Positions 52,649 through 59,840 of a stretch of 64,000 nucleotides of DNA are shown piece by piece (within the stretch, counting starts at the first letter, position 1; each line of letters opens with the position of its first letter). The stretch lies in the NCBI RefSeq assembly GCF_004138395.1, contig NZ_PRLM01000001.1, positions 112,315-176,314 on the forward strand, read 5' to 3'. The position numbers and the translations under genes are program-made. This DNA is from Candidatus Nanosyncoccus alces (GTDB lineage: Bacteria > Patescibacteriota > Saccharimonadia > Saccharimonadales > Saccharimonadaceae). The notes below the pieces were generated by a model. The model was not told the origin of the DNA. It saw nothing but the letters and a program-made list of their open reading frames with translations, and did not search any database.

Positions 52649-52657
52649 AATTGTTTT
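52646..52657 (+). promoter_or_regulatory. Leaderless promoter of the TPR gene
   Basis: TAGAAT (52646-52651) contains the holB stop codon TAG and ends 6 nt before ATG 52658. Confidence 0.5.
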
Positions 52658-53431
52658 ATGGTTGCGATACTTGCAATATTTGTTTTTATTGTTTATTTAA
52701 CTTTCTTTTTTCCGCTGGAGCCTCGTGAGAAGAGGGTAGAAGAAAAATCGCCGAAGTATACTGCACAGATGAAAAAACTTTGGCAAATTGCGCAGACAGC
52801 GATGAAGGAACGTAAACCTTTCCGGGCGGAAAAAGCATTGTTGACAATCCTGAAGTTCGACGAAAAGAATGCTGCAGCATACAACCGGTTGGGGATTTTG
52901 TATGCGAAAGGTCAGAAGTATGATGAGGCGGTAGAGTGTTTTGAGATTGCACAATCTTTGGATAATAACCCGGCTTCGATTCATAACGTGGGCCTGATAT
53001 ATCTGGAAACTGGAGCTTACGAAAAGGCCGCGATGGCGTTTGAACAGGCGATTGCTTTAGAGGGTGATGTGCCGGCGAGATATATAGCTTTAGCTAAAGC
53101 GGAGGAGAAATTAGGAAGAACCAAAAAAGCTGTAGAAGCTTTGGAAAATGCCTATGAGTTAGATCCAAAGGCAACGACGTTGCGACAAATTTTGGCGATT
53201 TATGAGGCTGATGGTAATACCGAGGCTGCTACTGCAACGGCGGCCAGAATTGAAGAACAAATCATTAAAGATAATGCAGCGAAGGTAAAGCGTGGTGCAG
53301 CGAAAAAGAGAAAAATTACAACAATGGCACGAAAAAAGAGCGCGTCAGTAAGTAAAGTAATTCCGAAGGGTAGTGGTGCAAAGCCGGCACCAAAAGTAAT
53401 CAAGCAACATGTAGGGCGAAGACGAATATAG
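52658..53431 (+). CDS. Membrane-anchored TPR protein
   Basis: 257 residues. One N-terminal membrane helix (about 2-19), then 4-5 tetratricopeptide repeats (about 38-200, such as AAAYNRLGILYAKGQKYDEA and ASIHNVGLIYLETGAYEKAA), and a Lys/Arg-rich basic tail (about 205-257). With the tail and repeats in the cytoplasm it is probably a scaffold. Partner unknown. Leaderless promoter inside the holB end. Confidence 0.85.
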   Translation: MVAILAIFVFIVYLTFFFPLEPREKRVEEKSPKYTAQMKKLWQIAQTAMKERKPFRAEKALLTILKFDEKNAAAYNRLGILYAKGQKYDEAVECFEIAQSLDNNPASIHNVGLIYLETGAYEKAAMAFEQAIALEGDVPARYIALAKAEEKLGRTKKAVEALENAYELDPKATTLRQILAIYEADGNTEAATATAARIEEQIIKDNAAKVKRGAAKKRKITTMARKKSASVSKVIPKGSGAKPAPKVIKQHVGRRRI

Positions 53432-53448
53432 GAAGTTGCATTTCTGTA

Positions 53449-53489
53449 AAATAAAATATTCTTGACTACACGTCAAGAATATTTTATTT
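53449..53489. terminator. 18-bp perfect hairpin terminator (TPR gene / tRNA-Tyr)
   Basis: Arms 53449-53466 and 53472-53489 are perfectly complementary (A/T-rich ends, CTTGAC/GTCAAG near the loop TACAC). It ends the TPR transcript on the plus strand and the tRNA-Tyr transcript on the minus strand. Confidence 0.82.
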
Positions 53490-53547
53490 GGTGCTGGAAG
53501 TAGGACTCGATTGGAACGAAGTGACAACGATGTTCTGATTTTTCAGC
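53489..53547 (-). pseudogene. Decayed partial tRNA-Tyr
   Basis: The last 22 nt of tRNA-Tyr, including CCA, recur exactly (53489-53510 copies 53562-53583). Further in, CTTCGT also matches, but the 5' strand of the T-stem is changed; at the other end GCTGAAA (53541-53547) can still pair with TTCCAGC at 6 of 7 positions. The D and anticodon arms are missing, so about 59 of 85 nt remain. It is not a working tRNA. Confidence 0.65.
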
Positions 53548-53561
53548 ACTTTCGTAGAAAG

Positions 53562-53646
53562 TGGTGCTGGAAGTAGGACTCGAACCTACGAAGCCCGAAG
53601 GCGAGAGATTTACAGTCTCTTGTCATTGCCACTAGACGATTCCAGC
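53562..53646 (-). tRNA. tRNA-Tyr(GTA)
   Basis: 85 nt class II tRNA with encoded CCA. Acceptor GCTGGAA/TTCCAGC, D-stem GTC/GAC, anticodon stem AGAGA/TCTCT with loop CTGTAAA (GTA), variable arm GCC-TTCG-GGC, T-arm GTAGG/CCTAC with TTCGAGT. Promoter TTGATT-17-TATAAT (TATAAT 53656-53661) ends 9 nt before it. Confidence 0.95.
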
Positions 53647-53747
53647 ACTGAGATGATTATATAGTAGTTCGGCAAAAAAATCAAGGTTAAATGAAGTGGT
53701 GCTACAAAGGTTTATTTTTGGGCTAATGTGTGATATGATGGTGGTGT

Positions 53748-53818
53748 GCCGCGATAGCTCAGTTGGTAGAGCGCATCCATGGTAAGACCATGGTCCTACC
53801 CCTGAAGCGAAAAGTGGC
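53748..53818 (+). pseudogene. Decayed tRNA-Thr copy
   Basis: The 5' half (GCCG, then ATAGCTCAGTTGGTAGAGCG) matches the tRNA-Thr 94 nt downstream, and ATGGTAA with a GGT anticodon recurs, but the anticodon stem CATCC/GACCA cannot pair, and there is no T-arm. A TATGAT -10 (about 53733) remains in front. CCATGG occurs on both sides of TAAGA, giving a different hairpin. Confidence 0.65.
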
Positions 53819-53841
53819 AAGTTGAGCACATTTTATCATAT

Positions 53842-53917
53842 GCCGTCATAGCTCAGTTGGTAGAGCGTCGCCATGGTAAGGCGAAGGTCACCAGTTCAAA
53901 CCTGGTTGACGGCTCCA
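53842..53917 (+). tRNA. tRNA-Thr(GGT)
   Basis: 76 nt with encoded CCA. Acceptor GCCGTCA/TGACGGC, D-stem GCTC/GAGC, anticodon stem TCGCC/GGCGA with loop ATGGTAA (GGT), T-arm ACCAG/CTGGT with TTCAAAC. Reads ACC/ACU. Followed by a terminator. Confidence 0.95.
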
Positions 53918-53929
53918 TATAGTGTTTAG

Positions 53930-53979
53930 AAACACCTCGTTTCATTTAGCTGATTGCTTTGTGAGACGGGGTGTTTTTT
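53930..53979 (+). terminator. Terminator of tRNA-Thr
   Basis: A 15-bp stem AAACACCTCGTTTCA / TGAGACGGGGTGTTT with two G-U pairs, 17-nt loop and a following T run. Confidence 0.82.
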
Positions 53980-54301
53980 CGTTGTGAGCCGTTCGACTAC
54001 GCAATATCGTTGAATAGGTTTTCCGAGTGGCGAACCCACTAGCACAAATCAATATCAATCTAATGAGAAAGGAATCCTATGCATATTGAAGTAGAATAGT
54101 TTGCCATCATTTGCTCCGGCTCATATTTACGAGTCATTCTCCACAAAATGTTGTCGAATGTGAGCCGGAACATGATAGAGGTTTTATCCGGATCGATAAG
54201 TGCCGCAATTGAGTAGTAGGCAAAACCAAAGGTACACAGCACTTTATCTGCCGACCATAAGAGGATTTTCCTCGCAAACCTTGTCGATCCAGACAAGACC
54301 T
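53980..54301. ncRNA. Highly self-complementary region, candidate structured RNA
   Basis: No convincing gene lies here. Hairpin H1: CCGGCTCATATTT (54116-54128) / GAATGTGAGCCGG (54156-54168), 13 bp with G-U pairs. H2: 54175-54200 pairs with 54280-54305 over 26 positions with two G-U and two mismatches, enclosing small stems (TGCC/GGCA, GAGGA-TTT-TCCTC). AGTGG-CGAAC-CCACT lies upstream. The right arm of H2 contains the stop of the next minus-strand gene. Strand, boundaries and function are unknown; a decayed element is possible. Confidence 0.4.
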
Positions 54302-54679
54302 CTATTGTAAAACTTTCAGGAAAGCTTTAGGGAGAATCACATTACCAGTGCAATCTTCAAATGCTGGCGCAATTTGCTCTGGGCTATACCCAGCTATGCC
54401 ACAACCGATTTCTGTCACAAGAAATAATAATTCTTGATGTTCTTCTGCAAATTTGAGAAATCTGTTAATCTGCTCAAACATTTCGTCTTCAGAGTCCATT
54501 GTGTTGATAGCGTAACTTTGGCCTTGCAAGCCCTCTGCTTGGCCCATTTTAGCGCCAAACTTATGAACGGCTGTGGCGGCGGCTCCACCAAAATGAGCGC
54601 CCTGGCCATTACTGCCAAAGACGAAAATCTCATTTTCGCTTAGTTCTGTAATAAATCCAAAATCGTCGTATTTTGCCAT
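54302..54679 (-). CDS. Phage-type A1S_2505 family protein (macro-like)
   Basis: 125 residues. ENEIFVFGSNGQGAHFGGAA, KFGAKMGQAEGLQGQSYAI, LFLVTEIGCGIAGYSPEQI and GNVILPKAF match the family often annotated as A1S_2505 phage non-structural protein, which has a macro-like fold and is common in phages and mobile elements. Biochemical role unknown. AGGAAG upstream and TATAAA before. It is 15 nt downstream of tag and probably co-expressed. Confidence 0.72.
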   Translation of the reverse strand: MAKYDDFGFITELSENEIFVFGSNGQGAHFGGAAATAVHKFGAKMGQAEGLQGQSYAINTMDSEDEMFEQINRFLKFAEEHQELLFLVTEIGCGIAGYSPEQIAPAFEDCTGNVILPKAFLKVLQ

Positions 54680-54694
54680 ACAATAACTATCTTC

Positions 54695-55318
54695 CTATTT
54701 ATAGTGCGTAACTTTATTCTCGAGATATCTTTTCTTTTTAACGAAGTCGTGTTTTGAGAGTATTTCTTTATATCTTGGGCAGTTTTTATCGTGATCATGA
54801 ATTAGTCCAATTGATTGAAGATGAGAGTAGATTGTAATTGGGCCGACATACTTAAAACCGCGTTTCCTTAAATCATTACCAATCTTTTCGGAAAGGCCAT
54901 TACTAACTGGAATGTGTCCATCTGAATGTTTATCGTACAAAATTATTTTTCCGTCTGTATTCTGCCATAAATAATCACAGAAACTTCCGAATTCTTCACG
55001 TACTTTAATAAAGAGACGTGCATTGTTAATAATCGCTCTAATCTTGCGTTGGGATTTTATCATATTTGGCGTACTCATGATTCGGATAATATCTTCTTCG
55101 TCATATTTTGCAATTTTCTCATACTCAAAATTGTCAAAACATTTTCGAAAAATATCACGACGATTTATCATTAGATCCCAGCTTAACCCACATTGCATTA
55201 CTTCCATCGATAGATGTTCAAATTGATGGCGGTCGTCATTAAAAACTGGTACCCCCCATTCTTCGTCATGATAGCGACGGTTTGCCTCGGAAGTTTTATT
55301 CCAGTTACAATAACTCAT
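54695..55318 (-). CDS. tag: DNA-3-methyladenine glycosylase I
   Basis: 207 residues, similar along its length to TAG. YCNWNKTSEANRRYHDEEWGVP (Cys4 and His17 zinc ligands), GLSWDLMINRRDIFRKCF, KRGFKYVGPITIYSHLQSIG and IHDHDKNCP (second His/Cys pair) are the family landmarks. It removes 3-methyladenine from alkylated DNA. AT content and neighbours suggest it may be part of the accessory region. Two overlapping -10-like TATAAT elements lie just upstream. Confidence 0.9.
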   Translation of the reverse strand: MSYCNWNKTSEANRRYHDEEWGVPVFNDDRHQFEHLSMEVMQCGLSWDLMINRRDIFRKCFDNFEYEKIAKYDEEDIIRIMSTPNMIKSQRKIRAIINNARLFIKVREEFGSFCDYLWQNTDGKIILYDKHSDGHIPVSNGLSEKIGNDLRKRGFKYVGPITIYSHLQSIGLIHDHDKNCPRYKEILSKHDFVKKKRYLENKVTHYK

Positions 55319-55339
55319 TATATCTATTATTATATCATT

Positions 55340-57541
55340 TTATGCTGTTCTTTTCCACATATAAACAGTTATGTATGGTTGTCGGTTTTCGTGTGATCCG
55401 CCACCACCAGTATTCTGGTTGGTTGCGGTCGTTCCGCCAGTATAATCTTGTTGCCAACCGTCCTGCGAGGAGCCGTTCGCCGGGGACTTATATCCATACG
55501 CGGAACAATCGCCAGCACCGTAGGAGTTCCATTTATTGTAAGTCGTGTGCGAATGTGAGTTTTGCGTGTGGGTATGGCTTGGCATTTCAGCAATCGTGAG
55601 TGTATGTTTTTCCTCGCCACCAGTCGCTTCTACGGTCGAATAATTCGTGGTTCCATTTGAACCGATACCAATTGGTACGCGTCCGGCACCCCACGCTACC
55701 CAAGTTCCGCCATAAATCGCCTGAACTTTCGCAGCAGTATTTAGGGTTGTCGTCATTATGATTTGGCCGACGTGACTAGAAACCAGCGGGACGCCTTTTG
55801 AATATACTGGGCCGTCGACTTCTAGATGCCCACGATCGGTACTTGCCAGAGTCTTACTTGGCCTCATTCCAATAGAAACTCTACCATCTACTCCAATAAA
55901 GAAGTTCGGCATTCCAATTGATACTGATAGATCGGTCGATGTATTCGAGAATGAATCAACGGCTCGAACTTGGACATCCCATTGGTAATTATTGTCTAGC
56001 GTAATTGATAAGTTTGACAGCGACCAGTTTGCGCTACTTATCGTTACTGCTCTGGAAGTCCAATTGCTCCATTCAGAGCTTGAAGATTTCTTGGTTCGGT
56101 ATTCGAGAGAGATAGTATTCTTTACAACGCCATTTACAAGAATTGGCGAGTAGGTTCCAGAGGCGTTTAATTTTGCTTCTGATTCAAAGTTATTCACGCG
56201 TTGTATTGAGGCAGAAATAGTCGGTTTTACCCAAGGATAAATCGTTACCTGTCTTGCTACGGCCTTTGCGGTAGAAAGCGCATCAATTGCCGATACGGTT
56301 AGGTTCGTAGTTCCTGATTCTGCCGGTGGATCTAATGTCGCTGTTACATCCGACGAATCGTCATAGTCTACGGTCTTCGATTGACCGACAAAAGTAATCG
56401 CGTAGTTAGAGACATTAACTCCGTCATTGCCGGTCGCTTTATTGGCAGTAGAGATTGTGACAAGTGGTGTGGATTGACCTTGGATCATGGCTTGATCGTC
56501 ACCAGTCATTTCTGTCGTCGTCGCATTTGTATCGCGATATTCAAAATCTGAAAAGTTTGGCGCCTCATGCGTTGGGATCGTAGTAAATGTGATTGTTTTT
56601 ATTGTTGAGTCGCCACCGTTTGGCGTATTGATTTTAGCCTGTAGAGTAATAGTTGAATCTGTTGGGAGATTTGCGACAAATGTCGCGTTTGTTCCTACGG
56701 CTGCACTTATTGTTCCAAAGCTGATCCATGACGAATAATTCGTTCCGCCATCGGTAGAATAGCGATAATATCCGGTTCGCGTTTCGGCACCACCATCAGC
56801 AGATCGCATGTAGCTAATTGTTGCGTTAACTTTATTGTAAGCCGAATACACTTGGCTTGCGTAAGCTAAGGTAGCTAGCGGTGGACATGGAGTGTAGAAC
56901 GAGCCGGCAACGCCCGAAGTTGAAGCTTGCGTGTTTGTAGCGTAGCCACCATACCAATACCTATGGTTCCCCTCGATGTTAAACGAACTTGGGTTTGCGT
57001 TTGAGGAATTATTGACGGTTATCGTCGAGGAAGTTGTATTTCTGGCTATCGCGTAACGATATGACGCACCATAGGAATTCTGGTTGAGAATTGCGGCTTC
57101 AATATAACGACCATCTACGCCAGATGGAACACCATATGAGGAAATTGACACTTTGAGCGTAGCAGAATTGTAGGTTTTGGAGTTTAAGGCCACTGAGAGG
57201 CCACTCGGCGCAGTAACTCCACTAGGAATGTATCCGGAGCAAGTATATGACCTAGTTCCACTATACCAAGGACAAGACCACGTAAATGTTCTGGTGCCGT
57301 TCGCAAGCGATCCAGTCCAAAAGTTCATCGTGCCTTGGCAGAGGAATCGTCCACTCACTCCGCCACCATCTAAGGCAAGATTGTCGATATAAACGTAGAC
57401 CGAATATCCAGATCTTATTTCAAATCTAAGCCTAGAACTTCTGGAAGTTCCACTTGAAGAATCGTCATATTGTAAGTAGACGTATCCGTAGGTTGCGGAT
57501 GCGTCATTTAATGCAGTCGTCGCTACTGTTTGCCAAGCCAT
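55340..57541 (-). CDS. Phage tail fibre/baseplate protein with collar-type C-terminus
   Basis: 733 residues. The N-terminal about 110 residues (AWQTVATTALNDASATYGYVYLQ start, RSSRLRFEI) look like the siphovirus DUF859-type structural proteins; the middle has repeated Ser/Thr/Asn-rich beta-sandwich-like segments; the C-terminus has GTWVAWGAGRVPIG, IAEMPSHTHTQNSHSHT and NRQPYITVYMWKRTA, the tail-collar/short-fibre domain that ends host-binding fibres. Likely receptor-binding or baseplate fibre. It overlaps the upstream tail gene by one base and is the last gene of the tail operon. Confidence 0.82.
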   Translation of the reverse strand: MAWQTVATTALNDASATYGYVYLQYDDSSSGTSRSSRLRFEIRSGYSVYVYIDNLALDGGGVSGRFLCQGTMNFWTGSLANGTRTFTWSCPWYSGTRSYTCSGYIPSGVTAPSGLSVALNSKTYNSATLKVSISSYGVPSGVDGRYIEAAILNQNSYGASYRYAIARNTTSSTITVNNSSNANPSSFNIEGNHRYWYGGYATNTQASTSGVAGSFYTPCPPLATLAYASQVYSAYNKVNATISYMRSADGGAETRTGYYRYSTDGGTNYSSWISFGTISAAVGTNATFVANLPTDSTITLQAKINTPNGGDSTIKTITFTTIPTHEAPNFSDFEYRDTNATTTEMTGDDQAMIQGQSTPLVTISTANKATGNDGVNVSNYAITFVGQSKTVDYDDSSDVTATLDPPAESGTTNLTVSAIDALSTAKAVARQVTIYPWVKPTISASIQRVNNFESEAKLNASGTYSPILVNGVVKNTISLEYRTKKSSSSEWSNWTSRAVTISSANWSLSNLSITLDNNYQWDVQVRAVDSFSNTSTDLSVSIGMPNFFIGVDGRVSIGMRPSKTLASTDRGHLEVDGPVYSKGVPLVSSHVGQIIMTTTLNTAAKVQAIYGGTWVAWGAGRVPIGIGSNGTTNYSTVEATGGEEKHTLTIAEMPSHTHTQNSHSHTTYNKWNSYGAGDCSAYGYKSPANGSSQDGWQQDYTGGTTATNQNTGGGGSHENRQPYITVYMWKRTA

Positions 57542-59478
57542 TAGTTTTCACTCCTTACGAACGCCCAGCCGTCATTTTGTGGGACTATTTTAATTGGAGA
57601 CATCGCGATCTCGTTTGTAAATTCTGCCTTTGGCGCTACCAATCCCTCGTTATTGATAGTTGCGGCCAATACATTATTAGAGTAGGCATTCAGTTCTTGA
57701 GGAGTCTGCTTGGTATAAGTTCCGTTTAACGTACTTGAGCGAATCGTTACACCGGTGCTGTCGATCGCAACTTGTGTGTTCGCAAATTCGCCGTTTGCTT
57801 GCGTCCATTGCGTTTTGTAGTCGCCAACAGCTAACATCATATCGTTGATACTGAATTCTGAGTCGGCAGATCCATAAACTGATATCGTTAGGTTTGATGA
57901 ATTCGGGAGTATCCCCTCGATACTATGCTCGTCGTAGAATGATTCATCGCCATTATTTAAGCTGATTTCCCATACGCCGGTTTCGGTGCCGTCTGCTATC
58001 CTAACTAGACACTCACCAACGGCCGTTTTCTTGATTTTACACGAGAACGAATAGTAGGTTTTATCAGCGATGCTTGAGTTGTCTGCCTTTACTTCTACTA
58101 CTTGCGATACGGTCATATCTTTTAGGGAGATATTTTGACGCGATAGTGAGCCGTTGACAGCAGCTTCAGCAGACGGTGTGATGTTGATTGTACCAGAGCC
58201 ACTTAAAACCCAAGATACTGGTAGGCCATTATCGTCCAAGGCATACATCGCTGAGTTCTTAAGCAGGTTGTTTCCGCCTGAATTTTGTACTGATGTCACG
58301 ACATTTGAGATTGTCTGTGTGATAGTGGTGTAGTTTTCATTTACTTGGTTTTCTAGGATACTCTGTTCTTCGACTATTGATTGAATCTCTTGGCCTTGTT
58401 TATCGACTTTAATCTCAGTATTATAGATCGTCTTCGTGATTCCGCCGGCTAGTGCATAATTAGTCTGCGTTTCGGTTGGCGCTATGCCTTTGAGAACTTC
58501 TGTCATGCCCGGGCCAATTTTTAATGATATGGCGGTCACTATTATTTCCCAAGTATTCGTGCCGTCTGTTATGGATAGTCTGTCACCAATCTCATACCAA
58601 CCATGGCCCTCGGTCGTAATCTCGAATGGATAATAATAGAATCCATCTGCTTCATCTAAAATCGGTTGCGCAAGTGTTTCGCGATCATCGTCTAGGATCT
58701 CATTGTTGGCGAGTTTTATTTCGGTTCTGCCATTTTCGGCAATACTTTCTTCGTCTGTAACTATTATATTGTCTTCGGCAGGAGTTCTGGCAAGTACAAC
58801 GCTATTTACTGGGCCATATTTTGGTTCCAACTTTGCTTTTTTGAGATTCGCATAAGTTAAAGTTTCCGTTGGCAACATTTCTATTGGACGAAGTTTTATG
58901 GAGTTATAAGTAACTTCACAAAGCGAAGCAGTCGTGCCGGCTATTTCAGCAAGGATATCACGAAAAGTTGTTCCGTTGATTCTTGCGTATAAATCCTCAG
59001 TAATTTCATAAGAGAGATTTGCGACATTTGTTGCATATCTTGCTAAGCCAAATCTATCGCTTATTTGTTCAAATAAGTTTTCTACCGTGCAGGGAAATGT
59101 AAGATTTCCGGCTTCATATGCGACTTTGCCCATTACTCCCATTTGGTCATAAGCCTTAAAGTCGGTGGTATCTTTTTCTAAATTGACCGTCTGTTCGTAA
59201 ATGACAAATTGGCCGAGAGTGCAGGATTCCCAATCATTCTCGGTCTGTATTTCGAAAGAGACCTCGGCGGTTTTGCCAATTAAATTATATGCGGTGCCAA
59301 GTAATTTGAACGACAAACTTTTAGTTGCTACGCCAAAATAGTTTCCGATATCTTCTTTGGTTAGTGATACGAAATCATCCGCCGAAGTATAATCGTGGCC
59401 GTCACAGGCTATCTTTACGCGGATAGTTTTTACGGGCGCTCTAGCTACATTCTTAAAAGCTTCAGTTACTTCTATCAT
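57541..59478 (-). CDS. Phage tail hub / tail-associated protein (Tal-like)
   Basis: 645 residues. N-terminal region (about 1-330) has the gp27/Tal-type hub layout (VTEAFKNVARAPVKTIRVKI, LGQFVIYEQTVNLEK, RFGLARYAT, LYARINGTTFRDILAEIAG, HGWYEIGDRLSITDG), a short coiled-coil (about 345-385) and a C-terminal carbohydrate-binding-like module (about 405-560, NLLKNSAMYALDDNG, KADNSSIADKTYYSFS). No peptidase motif seen. Overlaps the next upstream gene by 4 nt. Confidence 0.82.
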   Translation of the reverse strand: MIEVTEAFKNVARAPVKTIRVKIACDGHDYTSADDFVSLTKEDIGNYFGVATKSLSFKLLGTAYNLIGKTAEVSFEIQTENDWESCTLGQFVIYEQTVNLEKDTTDFKAYDQMGVMGKVAYEAGNLTFPCTVENLFEQISDRFGLARYATNVANLSYEITEDLYARINGTTFRDILAEIAGTTASLCEVTYNSIKLRPIEMLPTETLTYANLKKAKLEPKYGPVNSVVLARTPAEDNIIVTDEESIAENGRTEIKLANNEILDDDRETLAQPILDEADGFYYYPFEITTEGHGWYEIGDRLSITDGTNTWEIIVTAISLKIGPGMTEVLKGIAPTETQTNYALAGGITKTIYNTEIKVDKQGQEIQSIVEEQSILENQVNENYTTITQTISNVVTSVQNSGGNNLLKNSAMYALDDNGLPVSWVLSGSGTINITPSAEAAVNGSLSRQNISLKDMTVSQVVEVKADNSSIADKTYYSFSCKIKKTAVGECLVRIADGTETGVWEISLNNGDESFYDEHSIEGILPNSSNLTISVYGSADSEFSINDMMLAVGDYKTQWTQANGEFANTQVAIDSTGVTIRSSTLNGTYTKQTPQELNAYSNNVLAATINNEGLVAPKAEFTNEIAMSPIKIVPQNDGWAFVRSEN

Positions 59479-59840
59479 CTTTTACTCACCGGTATTAAGT
59501 TGACCGTAAATGGTTGGTATAGCTCGCGGTATTTGTCCATCAGCTCGACCGTATAATCTGAGGCGTAATATTGTGCAGTACGATTCGTTCTAGTTTTGGG
59601 ATCGTAGAAAGTGACGGAGAAGTATGGTTGGTCTAGTAAGTTACAGAGATTTGCTACTATCGCTGAAGTTAAGACTCCACCGATTTCCAGTTCTATTTTC
59701 GGAAATACGCCAATGAAAGTCGCTCTGACATCGCCATTCATATTGCGTTCAGCGTCGGCCCAAAGCTTGTTGTTGCCGACCTTATAGGACTTGATGTTCG
59801 GGATTGTTTGTCCGTTGATTTGAAGAAGCGTACCTATCAT
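59475..59840 (-). CDS. Small phage tail protein (position of Dit)
   Basis: 121 residues, beta-rich, beginning LLQINGQTIPNIKSYKVGNN and ending QPFTVNLIPVSKR. Between the tape measure and Tal genes one expects the distal tail protein (Dit, 200-300 residues); this is much shorter. It may be a minimal Dit or a tail completion protein. I do not recognise a specific family. Overlaps both neighbours by 4 nt, so it is translationally coupled. Confidence 0.7.
   Translation of the reverse strand: MIGTLLQINGQTIPNIKSYKVGNNKLWADAERNMNGDVRATFIGVFPKIELEIGGVLTSAIVANLCNLLDQPYFSVTFYDPKTRTNRTAQYYASDYTVELMDKYRELYQPFTVNLIPVSKR

Noticed and set aside
53748..53818. Functional second tRNA-Thr
   Set aside because: Anticodon stem does not pair and there is no T-arm; alternative hairpin with anticodon AAG would need four unpaired bases after the D-stem.
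54060..54296. 78-codon minus-strand ORF between tRNA-Thr and the A1S_2505-type gene
   Set aside because: It needs a TTG start, has no Shine-Dalgarno, matches no family I know and lies across long inverted repeats that better explain the sequence.
53918..55340. Integrase, transposase or insertion sequence at the prophage edge
   Set aside because: No frame with tyrosine or serine recombinase, or transposase motifs; only tag and the A1S_2505-type gene are present.
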